Shown piece after piece: positions 12,475 through 25,211 of a DNA stretch of 64,000 bases (the stretch's first letter is position 1; each line of letters begins with the position of its first letter). The notes below the pieces were generated by a model. It was given only the letters and a program-made list of their open reading frames with translations, had not been told where the DNA came from and ran no database searches. The position numbers were made by a program, and so were the translations under genes. Source of the DNA: Lepeophtheirus salmonis (Eukaryota > Arthropoda > Copepoda > Siphonostomatoida > Caligidae); NCBI RefSeq assembly GCF_016086655.4, contig NC_052140.2, positions 17,856,001 to 17,920,000 of the forward strand, given 5' to 3'.

Positions 12475-12780
12475 TTGAACATTGGTCTATGCTCATAAAG
12501 GACTAGAGCAACCTGAAGGATTTGTTGTAGAGTTTATAAGTCCTTTTGGACTTAAAGTAAAATTGAAGATCGACATCGGAGTAGTATTTCTAGACATTGT
12601 TCTTGTTTATCCCCCCTCTTCCTTCGTCACAGCTGATTGTAGCTGATCTGTTCAAACGTCATGACAGCTAAGCTGCTCTCCTTCAAAACATTAATCAAGT
12701 TGTCAGGTTTACCATATTGATTTTCTGTTTCATTTTTTGACATGTCCAAAATACACACGATTTCATGTATCTATGCAGTC
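12475..12780 (-). pseudogene. Unidentified coding-derived segment, member 3
   Basis: The minus strand reads NETENQYGKPDNLINVLKES and, after frame changes, YSDVDLQF. It matches members 1 and 2 over about 270 bp. A CVYFGHVKK-like string precedes it in a shifted frame, comparable to the FGPKN.SKK string of member 1. It is clearly frameshifted. Confidence 0.45.
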
Positions 12781-14349
12781 CTAAGATAAACTTATAAATG
12801 ACACATACAAACAGATAGATTCGTTTATTTAATAAATAATATTAGAGGCATTAACGGTTAAAAATATAGATAAATCAACTCCAATCTCTCATAAATATAG
12901 ACTCTAAGTGATATAATTACGTATTTTAACATTTGATAAACTAATGTACTTAAATAATACTATTGATATAATATGTTTTCACGTTGAGCACATCTTATTT
13001 TAAAAAAAATTATGTGATGACAATGTATACATACTAAAAGAGTACTCGTCATTCCTCATACAATATATATAGCTACCATATATTTATAATCAAGGACGCT
13101 GAATTTTCGAGCAAGAGTTATCACAATCAACATAACCGGACGGAGATTAGGGGATCATATATCATATATGAGTTGATTTGTATCCAGAGTAGATGCTTCA
13201 ACTTTTCTTTTATTAATAAAATATTGTTTCCTTTTAAATATTTATTGTACAAATCCATATATAACATCAATATAACTTTGAATACTTAATATTTTGACTT
13301 ACAAATTTTAAATTAACTGATATGATGAAACTCAATGCAATACTTGGAGATAATGAAAAAATACATTAATACTTTATAACAAGCTAAATACTATTTAAAA
13401 GGATAGTATGAAGTTATTTAAATTTATTGACTTCATAAATGAAGTTTTCTATTTACTTTGATAATACATTTTTTTAAAAGCTAAAATATATATTGGAAAC
13501 TTCTTGTTAGTTATTTTATAAAAATATTTTATTTTTGAAATTTTACTACTATGATTTATAACAAAACATAATTATTACTTGCAATATGTTAAGTAAATTG
13601 TATTTTACTTGTATTGTTTTTAGTTATGAACAAAAATTAAACTTCATTTTTATGCCAAATAAATGAAATTCCTTTTTTAGGCTTCCAAAAAAGATAAATC
13701 AGTATCATGGTCTAAAAAAATTTCAGACATTTAATCATGATTATTCGTTATTTTCAAATTTGAGAAGAATAAAAATAAACGTACTAAAATGATAAACAAA
13801 TATGCTTACAAGACCTCTTGTTACAATTTTCCTCTTGAAAAATTGAAAATATTAAAACGTTTACCCTTACATAAGATCAACTCTATAGTTATTTCACGTT
13901 CTTTTAATTCATTGAGATATTTCTAATACGTTTTTGTCAATTCATGTCTCTTTTTTTAATTTCATAACTCTTCTACTCATATAAAAAAGAGCTCATTTGT
14001 TCAAATAACAGATGGGGAATAAATAATACTAAACATACACAGCATTATTCATGCATTCACTCAAACATATAATTAGGACATCAATTTTACTAAAATGATA
14101 GTTTTTCCTCATTATTTGACATATGTATATGTATGATTTGAAGGCTAACATAGATAAATAACTCCTGCAGCGTGCCAATTATAGTATTGTAGCATATAAT
14201 GTTAGTCATAAAGGTAAATAAAACGACTCAAGTTCATTAAACTTTTGTTACTGCACTTCCTATCCAATACACAAGTACTTCCTCTTTGGGTTGTTTAGCC
14301 ACTCATACATAAAAATGGTTATTATTATTTCAGTTTGATCAATCACAGT
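12781..14349. other. AT-rich, gene-free stretch
   Basis: Nothing recognised apart from AT-rich simple sequence. Confidence 0.5.
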
Positions 14350-14430
14350 AGTGTTACCTCACTAACACAAAGATACCCCTATGTATTTTGATCTCAGCTG
14401 TCGATTCACTCATCTCACTTGATATGTTTC
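14350..14430 (+). repeat. SINE-like repeat, body fragment
   Basis: The string 'gttacctcactaacacaa' followed by a B-box-like 'agctgtcgattc' matches the repeat at 43590-43710 and, inverted, those near 38.6, 47.3 and 60.5 kb. Only the tRNA-like middle is kept here; the GAAATAGCC tail is absent. Confidence 0.5.
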
Positions 14431-14537
14431 ATAATTTATTTTTTTCTTTGAAAAAAAAGACAAAATGATAACTTATTTTATGGCAATGCTCCGTTTACGC
14501 TTCTCTTATAAAATTACAAAGTACTATTATAAAACAG

Positions 14538-14568
14538 TATTGAAATCCTACAAAGTAGGATTTCAATA
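14538..14568. repeat. Near-perfect 14-bp hairpin
   Basis: A stem TATTGAAATCCTAC pairs with GTAGGATTTCAATA around an AAA loop. A partly self-complementary AT-rich collar surrounds it. No gene is close by. Confidence 0.7.
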
Positions 14569-14799
14569 TTATAAAATATTACATATGATAGTCTGGGAGT
14601 AGATAAGAGATACATGACAGCTGGTATGATTGACTTATAATGCTATCTACTAGATCACTATGACCTTTTTTGTGTTTCTTTTTGGAGGAAAAGTTGCATG
14701 ATACAAAAAAGGTTATGGCGAGTAATATATAACTACTTTATTTGCCTTTAATATTTAGTTTCGCTGTAGTGTCTAACTTTTCGACTTTTGGTTGGTCTA

Positions 14800-15425
14800 T
14801 CAAATGAATATATTTATAATGCTTAAAAATTGATCTCGACTAATATGATTGGCTAAAATATGAGGAACATCTTCAGAGTTGGATCAGTATCTTTTCTTAT
14901 CCAGTGAAGATAATATGCTGTATAAAAAAAAAGGCCACCAATAAAGACAAAAAGCTCATCTTATGCCAAATCCAAGGTGGCTTTGTGTTAGATTGCGTAC
15001 ATATTACTTTCAAGAATGATGAGATCTCTCAGGTTCTGGTCAAAGAAAAAATAAATAATCTTATGGATTCTCCAATGTGAGGGATGTTTCGTCGATGTTG
15101 AAAGATGTAGGGATAAGAAAATCTGTTTATTTCTTTCTTCCATTTTAAATCTCTTTCATCTCTTGTGCGTTTTTTTTGTATTAGCAATTATTTCCTCTTA
15201 ATTCCCATCACTTTGACGAAGAAAACAGGGAGCTGAAAGAATACCCCTTTCGAGACTGTATAAACCCCCATCGTCGTCTTCACAATTGTCCTGATCTGAC
15301 CCATCCTTTTCAGGGAATCCAAGATTTATTACTTCCACATTGACATATGACAGAGTTTCCAGCAATCCCAACATCTTATCGGCTTTTAAACTGCAATTGA
15401 GACGATCAAAGCAAAAATGTAGGAG
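14800..15425 (-). pseudogene. piggyBac-like transposase, N-terminal half
   Basis: The minus strand from 15425 downward gives the parts of a piggyBac/PGBD protein in order. An acidic leader (SDQDNCEDDDGG, then LERGILSAP) comes first. The start of the DDE_Tnp_1_7 domain follows: FFFDQNLRDLIILESNMYA, DELFVFIGGL and KKRYWSNSEDVPHILANHI, with RDQFLSII last. Stops and frameshifts occur between the blocks. The catalytic aspartates and the C-terminal cysteine-rich finger, which would lie below 14800, are not found. No TTAA-flanked ends were seen. Confidence 0.65.
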
Positions 15426-16689
15426 CTCAATGTTATAAAAAAGTATAGGAGTAGAATCATTTTTTTTGGATGAAGGGGTATTTTAATACGCATCGTACTT
15501 TATTGTTCAAAAAAATAAATATATATAATTATGCATGTAATTTTTTGTACACTAATTGAGAGATATACATCCTGTCGTTAGGGTTGTAGCATTTTAAAGT
15601 AGTTACTTATGACATTTGTACTAAAAAACCAAAAATGACTTACTTTTTACCCTTGAAAAAAAATTCTGGGACGTAATTACAAACTGACTGATAATGCAAG
15701 AACTATGCACCAAATCATATTCATTCTTTATAATTTTTTATTACCAACGTACTCAGGAACCACCACGTGTACACATCTCATCTATTTAATAAAACAAATT
15801 CCGAAGTAATGGTGAAATATTTCATTGGGTATTTTAATGTCCCTTGGTCATTAGTGGGTTATTGTTCCTTTGATTGATCAGATGGAATTGCACAGATTAA
15901 GTAAAAGTAAACATTATAGTATTATAATATTTACTCCATCTGACCTCAGAATTGTCTTAAAAGTCCCTAAAAACAATGGATACATAGTTTGTAATTGAAA
16001 GCTAGACATTTCGAATCTGTAATTTTATCCAGTTTAATTTGGGAAACTAGGAGTGATACATTAACTAAACTTTGTACAGAGGTTGGCATATCTGTTGTTA
16101 TTTCTAATCTTCAATATAGCTTCTATCGACTTTCAAAGTGGTGAGAATAAAATCCTTTTTTTTTCTTTTTTTGGAAAAGTAAATAGCTTAGGCTAAAAAA
16201 TGGTTTCTAATGATACAAAAAATATTGAAGAAAAGATTGAACAGTTCTGAAAAATATTTTTAGATGAAGCCCAATGGACCTAAAGTGTTGAAAATTTACA
16301 TTTAAAATGGAAAAACTGAGTATTTGCTAAAATACTGTCCATATTCCTTAAATTAAAACTTTTTTTTGTAAAAACAATAAATTGAGATGACTAAATTTAA
16401 AATAAAATATATTTTTTTAATTATTTAAAATATTGTATATTTGATCAAATTACGTAGTGGAATATGTTACCTACGAAAAAATAAATCCTTTGGATACATT
16501 TTTGTTCTTTTTACTTGATGATGTATCAAATAAATTATGAGGGTGTTTTAAATTGAACAAAAAAAATAATTTGAGAATTTGTGAATAATTTAGAAAATAA
16601 TCAAGTCTCATCCCTAAATAAATAAAACTCGGAAAGATATGGTAAATTAAGAAACTTGCATATTTGGAATTGGAAAGTTGTTGTTGTTC
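15426..16689. other. AT-rich, gene-free stretch
   Basis: Nothing recognised. Confidence 0.5.
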
Positions 16690-16960
16690 TTCTTTTTTTG
16701 GTAGGAAGCTCCATCCTTCTGTTATTCGGGGAAATTGGCTTTTAATCAGGACAAGCTATTGTATCTAAGCACATTGTAAAAGGCATCCGTGTCAAGAGAA
16801 TGTCCTTTTTTGAAAAAGTAGGGGGGGGGGCATTCTCTTTCCGTCACTGCAGATTACTCCAAAGACCTTGATGGAGACAGAATGCATTGTCTGGTTATCC
16901 GATGAATTTCTGATTTTGTTCTTATGAATTAATTTTTCAAGCTATCTGAGCTAAACTTGT
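16690..16960 (-). pseudogene. Mariner-like transposase, central fragment
   Basis: The minus strand reads VFGVICSDGKRMPP and, after a run of Gs that breaks the frame, FFKKGHS, TDAFYNVLRYN and LKANFPE. This is the stretch after the first catalytic aspartate in ITmD37-type mariners ('MVLGVVASDGKKMPP.FF..G'). Both ends are missing. The G run near 16822-16829 is a possible indel hotspot. Confidence 0.6.
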
Positions 16961-17931
16961 AGAAAAGAAGAAAAAATGATAGTACTTTATTATTTTACTT
17001 AAGCTAAACTGAATAAAGGTTTGCTGGATGTTGTAAATTAGCATCAAAAGCCATTTGAGTTTATTTTAGGCTACTCTAACTATAAAACCTAATATTTGAT
17101 AGACATACTTTGATTTTTTCAGAGTTTTGCGCTCCTTTCATAACCCTGGTGTAACATATATATCACCATCAAAAAAAGTGCTTAATTAATAAATATTCTC
17201 TTGAATCACGTTGTATATTTAAAGCCGATCATCCATATACTAGTATAAATTTAATAACACAAACTAATTGTTAAAGTTCTCATTATCAAACTAATTTACT
17301 AACTATTAAACATAAGTATAATAAAAAAAATACAACTTTACCTAAAACCACATTAGTATAATGCACCATGAATGAGGACTCTTGATCCTTTTATAATTTT
17401 TTTTTTCATTTTCCGTTCTTCTATTTTTCTTCTTATCAGCCTACAACAGGGACATCTAAAGTTATAGTATAGTATTCTTTTTATTAATGGCTTCCTAAAT
17501 TGACATCAAATAAAAAATGATTCACGTAATTATGTATAATATCTATTAATATGCATTAAACATTAAATGGATTAATAATTATTCGTTATTACTTAGTATT
17601 TAATCTGCCTACTTTATATAGCTATGTAATTCCTCAAACTTATGTTTGAAATAGTTTGCTTGATACCTAAACAATAATAATAGTTATATAATTTTATGTT
17701 CTTTTTTTTGAAAAGGTTACACTCGCTTTTATATTTTAAAAATAAATTAATTTAAAAAAATCAGGGACTTCTGCCAAAAAAATTCCCCGTTGTGATTGGA
17801 AAAACGATTCGTGAAAATATGATATATATATAGTACATCAACACAAAAGTAAGATTTAAATTTTTTTCTCGAAATTGAGCTTATAGTGTATCAACATAAA
17901 AACAATCTTGAACAAAAATTAAGATAAGAGG
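16961..17931. other. AT-rich, gene-free stretch
   Basis: Nothing recognised up to the left edge of the tandem duplication. Confidence 0.5.
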
Positions 17932-18259
17932 AAATTCTATTTTATTTTTTTAACTCATATTTATACAATGTTCAATATTTCATAGGTATATTGGAGTAAA
18001 GGTTTTGTTTTCACATTTGTGAGATGAGTTAAAATAAAGATACTTAAGAATTTTAGCTACAGGGATTTCCCTTTAGCTAAAAGAAAATCGGTAAGACCGG
18101 ATCTAAAGATCAAAATCGGTCCGCACAGAGAGCGTCATTAGGAGTGAAAGATACACGCCAATCCTCCTTACAACATGGCTAGGAACCTCAGCAATTTCAT
18201 CAATAATAAAAGATGACACTTCTTGTTATGATAGTTTTTTTTTTTTTGCATTAGTTACT

Positions 18260-18930
18260 TATTAGAAAATGGTTTTATTAGGCCAAAGGTGGATTTTGGA
18301 ATGTGTAGACTTGCAACTTAAAAATTTTATTCGTTTTGAATTAAATACCGAAGAGAGGCGCATTTTTAAAGACTTAAACTATGATTCTGCGTCCCAAATT
18401 TTGACATTTTTCTCCTTCAACTTATTTTTTAATTCCTTTATTTCTGCTTCATAGGCTCCAAGTTGGATTTGTGTGATGGTACTTATTTCCTTTAGATGTT
18501 TTACTTCAGGATAAATATCTGCAATACATACAATTATTATTTTCTAATGATACAGTAACTTATGCAAAAAAAATATAAATATATATATATCACTGTAAGA
18601 AGTTTCATCTTCTATTGTTGATGAAATTAGATTCATGTCCACTAAGTCTATTTCTCTATTTTCGGAAGTAAGAGGCTCCAAATAAGGAGTAAAGTACGTA
18701 TGATCCTGAAATTGTGGAGATCTTTTTTACCTGAAATTCGAAATAAAAAGTTGCTTGAGATTTACTTAATTATTAAATTGTCTTAGCATCAGCATTGTTC
18801 CCCCCAATGAAAATGGGATTGTTGGTATTCTTGGTGAGCTTTTAGGTTTTATATATTTAAACAATGTTGGAATGGCTTGAGAGTTGTAATTCCTTATTTC
18901 TTCAAAATGTTTAGAGCACAATCGAAAATA
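18260..18930 (-). pseudogene. THAP-domain protein remnant
   Basis: The minus strand from 18930 downward reads RLCSKHFEEIRNYNSQAIPT, the end of a THAP zinc finger (C-x2-H followed by the AVPT box). After a gap comes an acidic stretch (TYFTPYLEPLTSENREIDL) and, beyond an apparent intron with acceptor 'tattgcag' near 18520, a charged coiled coil (AYEAEIKELKNKLKEKN) ending at a TAG. THAP proteins are DNA-binding factors or P-element-type transposases. The N-terminal CxxC half of the finger is not readable upstream and no transposase core follows, so this is most likely a transposon relic. A near-identical copy lies at 23520-24145. Confidence 0.5.
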
Positions 18931-20265
18931 ACATTATGGTTTCCAAAGATTCCAAATATTAATTCCTTCACTGAACCATTGGTTCAAACTATAGCTAAAC
19001 GATAGGGCAAAAATTTGTGAAAATATGTGAAAAATGAATGCATAAGGCGTCCTAAAAGCATTAAGAATGACAGAATGTATGCAGAAAAATATAAAGGAGT
19101 ACCTGGAGCAATAATTTTGGACGGTCACTGGATACTCATGACATGTTCGATGAAAAGAGAAAAAAAACCCAAAAAATTGTAGAAAGTTCTAATATACGAT
19201 AATCATTATGGTCATTTTCCTTGGGCGGAAGCAATGAAGAACATAATTATAAATATAATTTACTTCATTATCGCTTAGAGTAATATTGAAGAGTTGAGAG
19301 GAAAAAAAGAATAAGGGCCATCGAGGAATTAATGGCATCAAATAATATAACTGATCCAGTCCTAGCACTACTTAAATTATAAATAAACTCTAGGCATTAA
19401 AAGGAGTTAAGAAATAAGGCAACAAATTATCCTAACCAATTTATGAGGAGTAAAATATTGGAGGGAAGGGAAAAAATAAGACGCATTTTCTACATCTTTG
19501 AAAAAGAACCGGAATTGAGGGAGGCCAGCTGATGAATTTATGTTATGGAATCTTTGACAAGGAAATAACTTCTAGCCACATGCTTACAAGATATAAAAGT
19601 GACAAATAATCACTTTATGTTGGAAACACACATCCTTTCACTTAAGAAGAATGTTGAGACATTTACTGGGAAAAAAATATCAGAGTCTTAGATAAAGTTT
19701 GGGGTAATTGTAGATAATGAGAGGTTTGGATTGAAGGAATCTAGGAAAAGAGCTTATAAAGAATATATAAGGGCAAGAAATAAGGCATTCATCAACACTC
19801 TACAGCTATTGCGTCCACTTATATATAGTTGCAATTCTCTCATGATTTAAAATGGTTATTTTTTAAAAAAATTGTTGATACAGCGCCGTAAAGGTTAGAC
19901 GGATAATCTTTTAGATCAAGGAGTTTTGAATATGGACCAATGTCACTAGTGTCCGAAATGAAAAAATAAACACACAGATGTGTCTTAATTTAGTTTAAAA
20001 AAAAATATTTTGAGATAAATGAATTCATATTTTCTGATGAAATGAATATAATACATTGTCAATAAGACTAAAATTGTCGAAAAAAAGATTATGACGAGTC
20101 AAGAACTAATAGGTAGCAATGCATGAATAGTAATTATTGACTTTGTTAGCTTCAATTACTAAAATTAGTTGTTTTATTCATATTATCATTGACTCACTTA
20201 ACTATTATAGGTACACAAAATCAACAAACACTGGATACACTTGACACAGAAATGAAATAGTATAG

Positions 20266-20275
20266 TATATATAAA
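20266..20275 (+). promoter_or_regulatory. TATA box of astacin A
   Basis: TATATATAAATAG lies about 50 bp before the start codon, leaving room for a 5' UTR of roughly 20-25 nt. It is conserved exactly in copy B. Confidence 0.6.
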
Positions 20276-20319
20276 TAGCTTGAACAAGACTTCAACTTAC
20301 CATTAGATGTTAAAATAGC

Positions 20320-21710
20320 ATGTTACCCATCAAGTTACTATTGTTATTTATTGTCACTATTCAAAGAACATATTCTGGTAACGTATATAAAATAATTAGT
20401 AACATTATTGTAAAATTACAATTTATTCAAAAAATTGTATTTATATGATAGAGCTTCAACATGCAGCATGTCAAATTTTATACGATAAGTATAACGTTGA
20501 AAGAATTGGATCCAGAAATATGTTGAGTGGTGCAGTGTGGCCGAATAATATAGTTCCTTACGAAATAGGTCCTGGATTCAGTGATGGTAATTTGGATATT
20601 GTAAAGTCGGCAATGAGGGAGATTGAATCTAGAACGTGTGTTAAGTGGAGGCCGCGAAATTCTGAGAAATCTTACGTTTATATCAGCAATGACAAAAACG
20701 GTTGTTATGCTAACCTTGGTTATAATTCAAATAGACAGAAACATTTGTTAAACTTGCAAAAATGGGATGGTTATAGCTCCTGCATGGTGAAATTTGAATG
20801 AAGTTATATTATTCTGCGTATAATTGATAAAAATTACACCTTAGGTTGAAGGAATTGCGGTTCACGAAATGTTTCATATAATGGGGTATGCTCATGAACA
20901 GAACCGACCTGACCGAGATGAATTTGTTAAAATACACTGGACAAGAATTATACGACGATACGTTCATAATTTTTTCAGATCTATTAACCCTGGAGAAGCA
21001 GATGTGCCACCCATATGCAATTCATGGAGTAATGCTACAACATTTGACAATTGCTATTCAGGTTATGAAACTGAGACTTTTGGATACCGCTATGACTATG
21101 GATCGATTATGCATTATGGTCTATGGGAGTAAGTACATTTGATATAATATAAAGAATGATTAAAACTGCAATTGCATTTATGAAACAGCTTTAGGAAGGC
21201 AAAGGACAAAGTCATGGATACAACTATAGGAGTATCTCCAGGAGTCAAAATTGGTCAGAGAGTGAAAATGACAGATCTTGATGCAGGAAAAGTTAATGCC
21301 AAATATAAATGTCAACCAGCATCAACATTATTTCCAATTTCGACAACAGCGACTTCAAAAAGTACCTCAAAAAATAAAAAACCTGGTAATAGTATATTTC
21401 AAACAACGATCTACCTCAATTTGTCTAAATACGTATATTATATATTCTTAGATTGCTCTAAAGAAAGTGTTCTGTGTCCATATTTAAAAATTAGCTGTGA
21501 TTCTAAGTATATGCAAGGTAAATGTCCAAAAAAATGTGGTTTGTGTCCAACAACCCCAAATCCAACTACTACAACCACAAGAGCTATTGAAAGTATGTTT
21601 CATTACTGAATTATTTTTCTGCACTTTTTTATAATGATTTACTATCTTTTTTTTTTCTAGCCTGTCTCTTTAAGGAAGAATTATGTCGCATAGGAAAAAA
21701 TGATTGCTGA
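20320..21710 (+). CDS. Astacin A: secreted astacin metalloprotease with ShK domain
   Basis: Six exons with GT-AG introns and matching phases give 352 residues: 20320-20377, 20452-20786, 20845-21128, 21195-21385, 21452-21592, 21661-21710. A signal peptide occupies residues 1-19 (MLPIKLLLLFIV...). A short propeptide of about 25 residues with one cysteine (C26) precedes the mature domain, near WPNN (49-52). The zinc site is HEMFHIMGYAHE (138-149) and the Met-turn is SIMHY (218-222). Six cysteines in the catalytic domain include the usual four plus a pair around NSWSNATTFDN. A six-cysteine ShK domain spans 291-321, then a Thr/Pro linker, then a half-ShK tail with three cysteines ending at the stop. 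All catalytic residues expected for an active protease are present. It should be a secreted endopeptidase; its substrate cannot be told. Confidence 0.88.
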
Positions 21711-21733
21711 ATAGCTTTCTGTTCCGACCATTA

Positions 21734-21739
21734 AATAAA
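21734..21739 (+). terminator. Poly(A) signal of astacin A
   Basis: AATAAA lies 24 bp after the stop codon. Confidence 0.5.
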
Positions 21740-23164
21740 TCAATCACTAAGTTAGTTTAGTTAACTCTTTTATTGAATCTCTAATAATTTCATATTTTTA
21801 GATTGCACCACAAAAATGACTTTTTTTAAAAAGAACTTGATATTTTCTACGATTGGCTTACATTTTCAACAGCCATATTTTTCTATATTATATTTCATGA
21901 ATTTATATTTATGTATATATAAACACGTTCTTTAATATTACTTCATTAATTTTTATATGTATTAAAAACTGCGATGAATAACTCAAACTTTAATAAGAAG
22001 AGTATCCGTTTCTTGGAGTTGTCAATAAAATTTATTCAAATTAAATACGTGAAAAGGAGTAGGGAACAGTTGCAAGACGGAATGATTGCAACAGTACTTT
22101 TTTTATTTTATTTACATAAACAAGGCTAAATCCCTACAATTTACATCACAATTGAATAATTAGGAAAAATGTGATAATTTATGTCAAGTTTTCTTTGATG
22201 TATTTGGTTAACACTGTTCATGAAGATCAAAAGAAGCCATGTGAGAATCATGGGTTTGTAATATTGCTGTTGATTTTTCATTAGTTTTCCTTCAACATAT
22301 ATCAATTGAATAACTGATTACTTTGCTATTAGTTTATATTGTTTCATTAAAATTCCAAATTTTCTCACTGAGAAGAAATTTGATCTAATATAACACTCAG
22401 TACAAAGGGGACAGATGGACGCATGGTTTATTCTTTTTTTCCCTTAAACTTTAAATCAACCATGATTTTCATCTAGAACTGGATCCCAAAAATTTCTTAA
22501 GAACGTATTTCTCTGATTTATAATATTAATATATCAAAATCTACAATAATACATTCACATGTAATAATTCAACATTATGGAAGGCCTTGCTATTTATTTC
22601 AAAACAATAGCTCGAAGGTATTATTTGAGAAAAAAATGGCAGTGTAAAAAATTGCGGGGTAAAAATAAACCAAAAAAAAAAAGACAAAGTGGGAAAAAAG
22701 GTGAAAATATTTTAAGCTGATAAATTGTACATTATTTTAAAAGTTTGGCATTTGTAAAACTGTGTTATAATTATATTCAAATCACTCTCGAGTACATGAA
22801 TTTTGCCATTTTTTTAAATTTTTCCATGTTTTTTCCCCTGAAATTTTTTTTCGTGTTACTTTTTAATTTGCTCTTTTTTTCTTACACTGCAGGCATATGT
22901 TAGCATGTTGTCTTCAAATCATACTAGCTTGTAATAATTGGACAGATAAATTTAAGTATTGCAAGGGAAGTTCTTGCTTTATAATTAATTTTTATATTAA
23001 GAAAGTACTATTTTACTGACTGTTTCAGATAAATTGTTCTCAGAAAATAATAATAACTATTAATATGTATTTTTTATTTTATTAACAGTTCCTTTTATAT
23101 TTACAAAGTAATTGCATAAATAAATATACATAAATAAACATTATAGGTTAAACTTATTGCTTAT
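21740..23164. other. AT-rich spacer between tandem copies
   Basis: No gene is seen. It holds a MITE-like candidate at 22638-22896. Confidence 0.5.
22638..22896. repeat. MITE-like element candidate
   Basis: GGCAGTGTAAAAAATTG at the left and its approximate inverse, ending TTACACTGCA, at the right bound about 260 bp of AT-rich, non-coding sequence with A- and T-rich arms. No certain target-site duplication is visible, so the call is tentative. Confidence 0.35.
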
Positions 23165-23519
23165 AAATTCTATTTTATTTTTTTAACTCATATTTATACA
23201 ATGTTCAATATTTCATAGGTATATTGGAGTAAGGGCTTTGTTTTTACATTTGTGAGATGAGTTAAGATAAAGATACTTAAGAATTTTAGCTACAGGGAAC
23301 TTCATGGACAAGGACTCATAAGTCCTTGCACACTTTTTATGAAATAACAAAAAAAACCGATTTCCCTTTAGCTAAAAGAAAATTGGTAAGACCGGGTCTA
23401 ATGATCAAAATCGGTCCGCACAGAGAGCGTCATTAGGAGTGAAAGATACACGCCAATCCTCCTTACAACATACAGCAAATGGCCGGGAACCTCAGCAGTT
23501 TCATCAATAATAAAATAAC

Positions 23520-24145
23520 TTAAAAATTTTATTCGTTCTGAATTAAATACCGAAGAGAGGCGCATTTTTAAAGACTTAAACTATGATTCTGCGTCCCAAA
23601 TTTTGACATTTTTCTCCTTCAACTTATTTTTTAATTCCTTTATTTCTGCTTCATAGGCTCCAAGTTGGATTTGTGTGATGGTACTTATTTCCTTTAGATG
23701 TTTTACTTCAGGATAAATATCTGCAATACATACAATTATTATTTTCTAATGATACAGTAACTTATGCAAAAAAAATATAAATATATATATATCACTGTAA
23801 GAAGTTTCATCTTCTATTGTTGATGAAATTAGATTCATGTCCACTAAGTCTATTTCTCTATTTTCGGAAGTAAGAGGCTCCAAATAAGGAGTAAAGTACG
23901 TATGATCCTGAAATTGTGGAGATCTTTTTTACCTGAAATTCGAAATAAAAAGTTGCTTGAGATTGACTTAATTATTAAATTGTCTTAGCATCAGCATTGT
24001 TCTCCCGAATGAAAATGGGATTGTTGGTATTCTTGGTGAGCTTTTAGGTTTTATATATTTAAACAATGTTGGAATGGCTTGAGAGTTGTAATTCCTTATT
24101 TCTTCAAAGTGTTTAGAGCACAATCGAAAATAACATTATGGTTTC
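23520..24145 (-). pseudogene. THAP-domain protein remnant, second copy
   Basis: Nearly identical to 18260-18930, with the same CSKHFE...AIPT end of a THAP finger and the same coiled-coil piece. It differs by a few substitutions. It was carried along by the segmental duplication and has no independent sign of function. Confidence 0.5.
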
Positions 24146-25211
24146 CATAGATTCCAAATATTAATTCCTTCATTGAACTATTGGTTCAAACTATCAAACT
24201 ATAGCAAAACGATAGGTCAAAAATTTGTGAAAATATGTGAAAAATGAATGCATAAGGCGTCCTAAAAGCATTAAGAATGACAGAATGTATGCAGAAAAAT
24301 ATAAAGGAGTACCTGGAGCAATAATTTTGGACGCTTACTGGATACTCATGACATGTTCGATGAAAAGAGAAAAACACCCAAAAAAAATTGTGGAAAGTTC
24401 TAATATACGATAATCATTATGGTCATTTTCCTTGGGCGGAAACAATGAAGAACATAATTATAAATATAATTTACTTCATTATCGCTTAGAGTAATAGTGA
24501 AGAGTTGAGAGGAAAAAAAGAATAAGGGCCATCGAGGAATTAATGGCATCAAATAATATAACTGATCCAGTCCTAGCACTACTTAAATTATAAATACACT
24601 CTAGGCATTAAAAGGAGTTAAGAAATAAGGCAACAAATTATCCTAACCAATTTATGAGGAGTAAAATATTGGAGGGAAGGGAAAAAATAAGACGCATTTT
24701 CTACATCTTTGAAAAAGAACCGGAATTGAGGGAGGCCAGCTGATGAATTTATGTTATGGAATCTTTGACAAGGAAATAACTTCTAGCCACATGCTTACAA
24801 GATATAAAAGTGCCAAATAATCACTTTATGTTGAAAACACACATCCTTTCACTTAAGAAGAATGTTGAGACATTTACTGGGAAAAAAATATCAGAGTCTT
24901 AGATAAAGTTTGGGGTAATTGTAGATAATGAGAGGTTTGGATTGAAGGAATCTAGGAAAAGAGCTTATAAAGAATATATAAGGGCAAGAAATAAGGCCTT
25001 CATCAACACTCTACAGCTATTGCGTCCACTTATATATAGTTGCAATACTCTCATGATTTAAAATGGTTATTTTTTATAAAATTGTTGATACAGCGCCATA
25101 AAGGTAGGACGGTATAATCTTTTAGATCAAGGAGTTTTGAATATGGACCAATGTCACTAGTGTCCGAAATAAAAAACTAAACACACAGATGTGTCTTAAT
25201 TTAGTTTAAAA

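Larger units (their letters stand above)
17932..21340. repeat. Tandem segmental duplication, copy 1
   Basis: 17932-20000 is nearly identical to 23165-25211, and 20001-21340 to 27672-29035. The identity starts at 'aaattctattttattt' and stops abruptly inside exon 4 of the astacin genes. Small differences include about 108 bp present only here (about 18217-18324) and about 62 bp present only in copy 2 (about 23297-23358, containing an AAGGACT/AGTCCTT hairpin). The unit carries a THAP-like remnant and the promoter plus exons 1-4 of an astacin. Plus-strand coding-like text near 19630-19820 (NVETFTGKKISES, GLKESRKRAYKEYIRARNK) is kept in both copies but I do not recognise it. Confidence 0.9.

Noticed and set aside
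20888..21142. Second plus-strand frame overlapping astacin exon 3 (also 28575-28829)
   Set aside because: Out-of-frame shadow of the zinc-binding exon.
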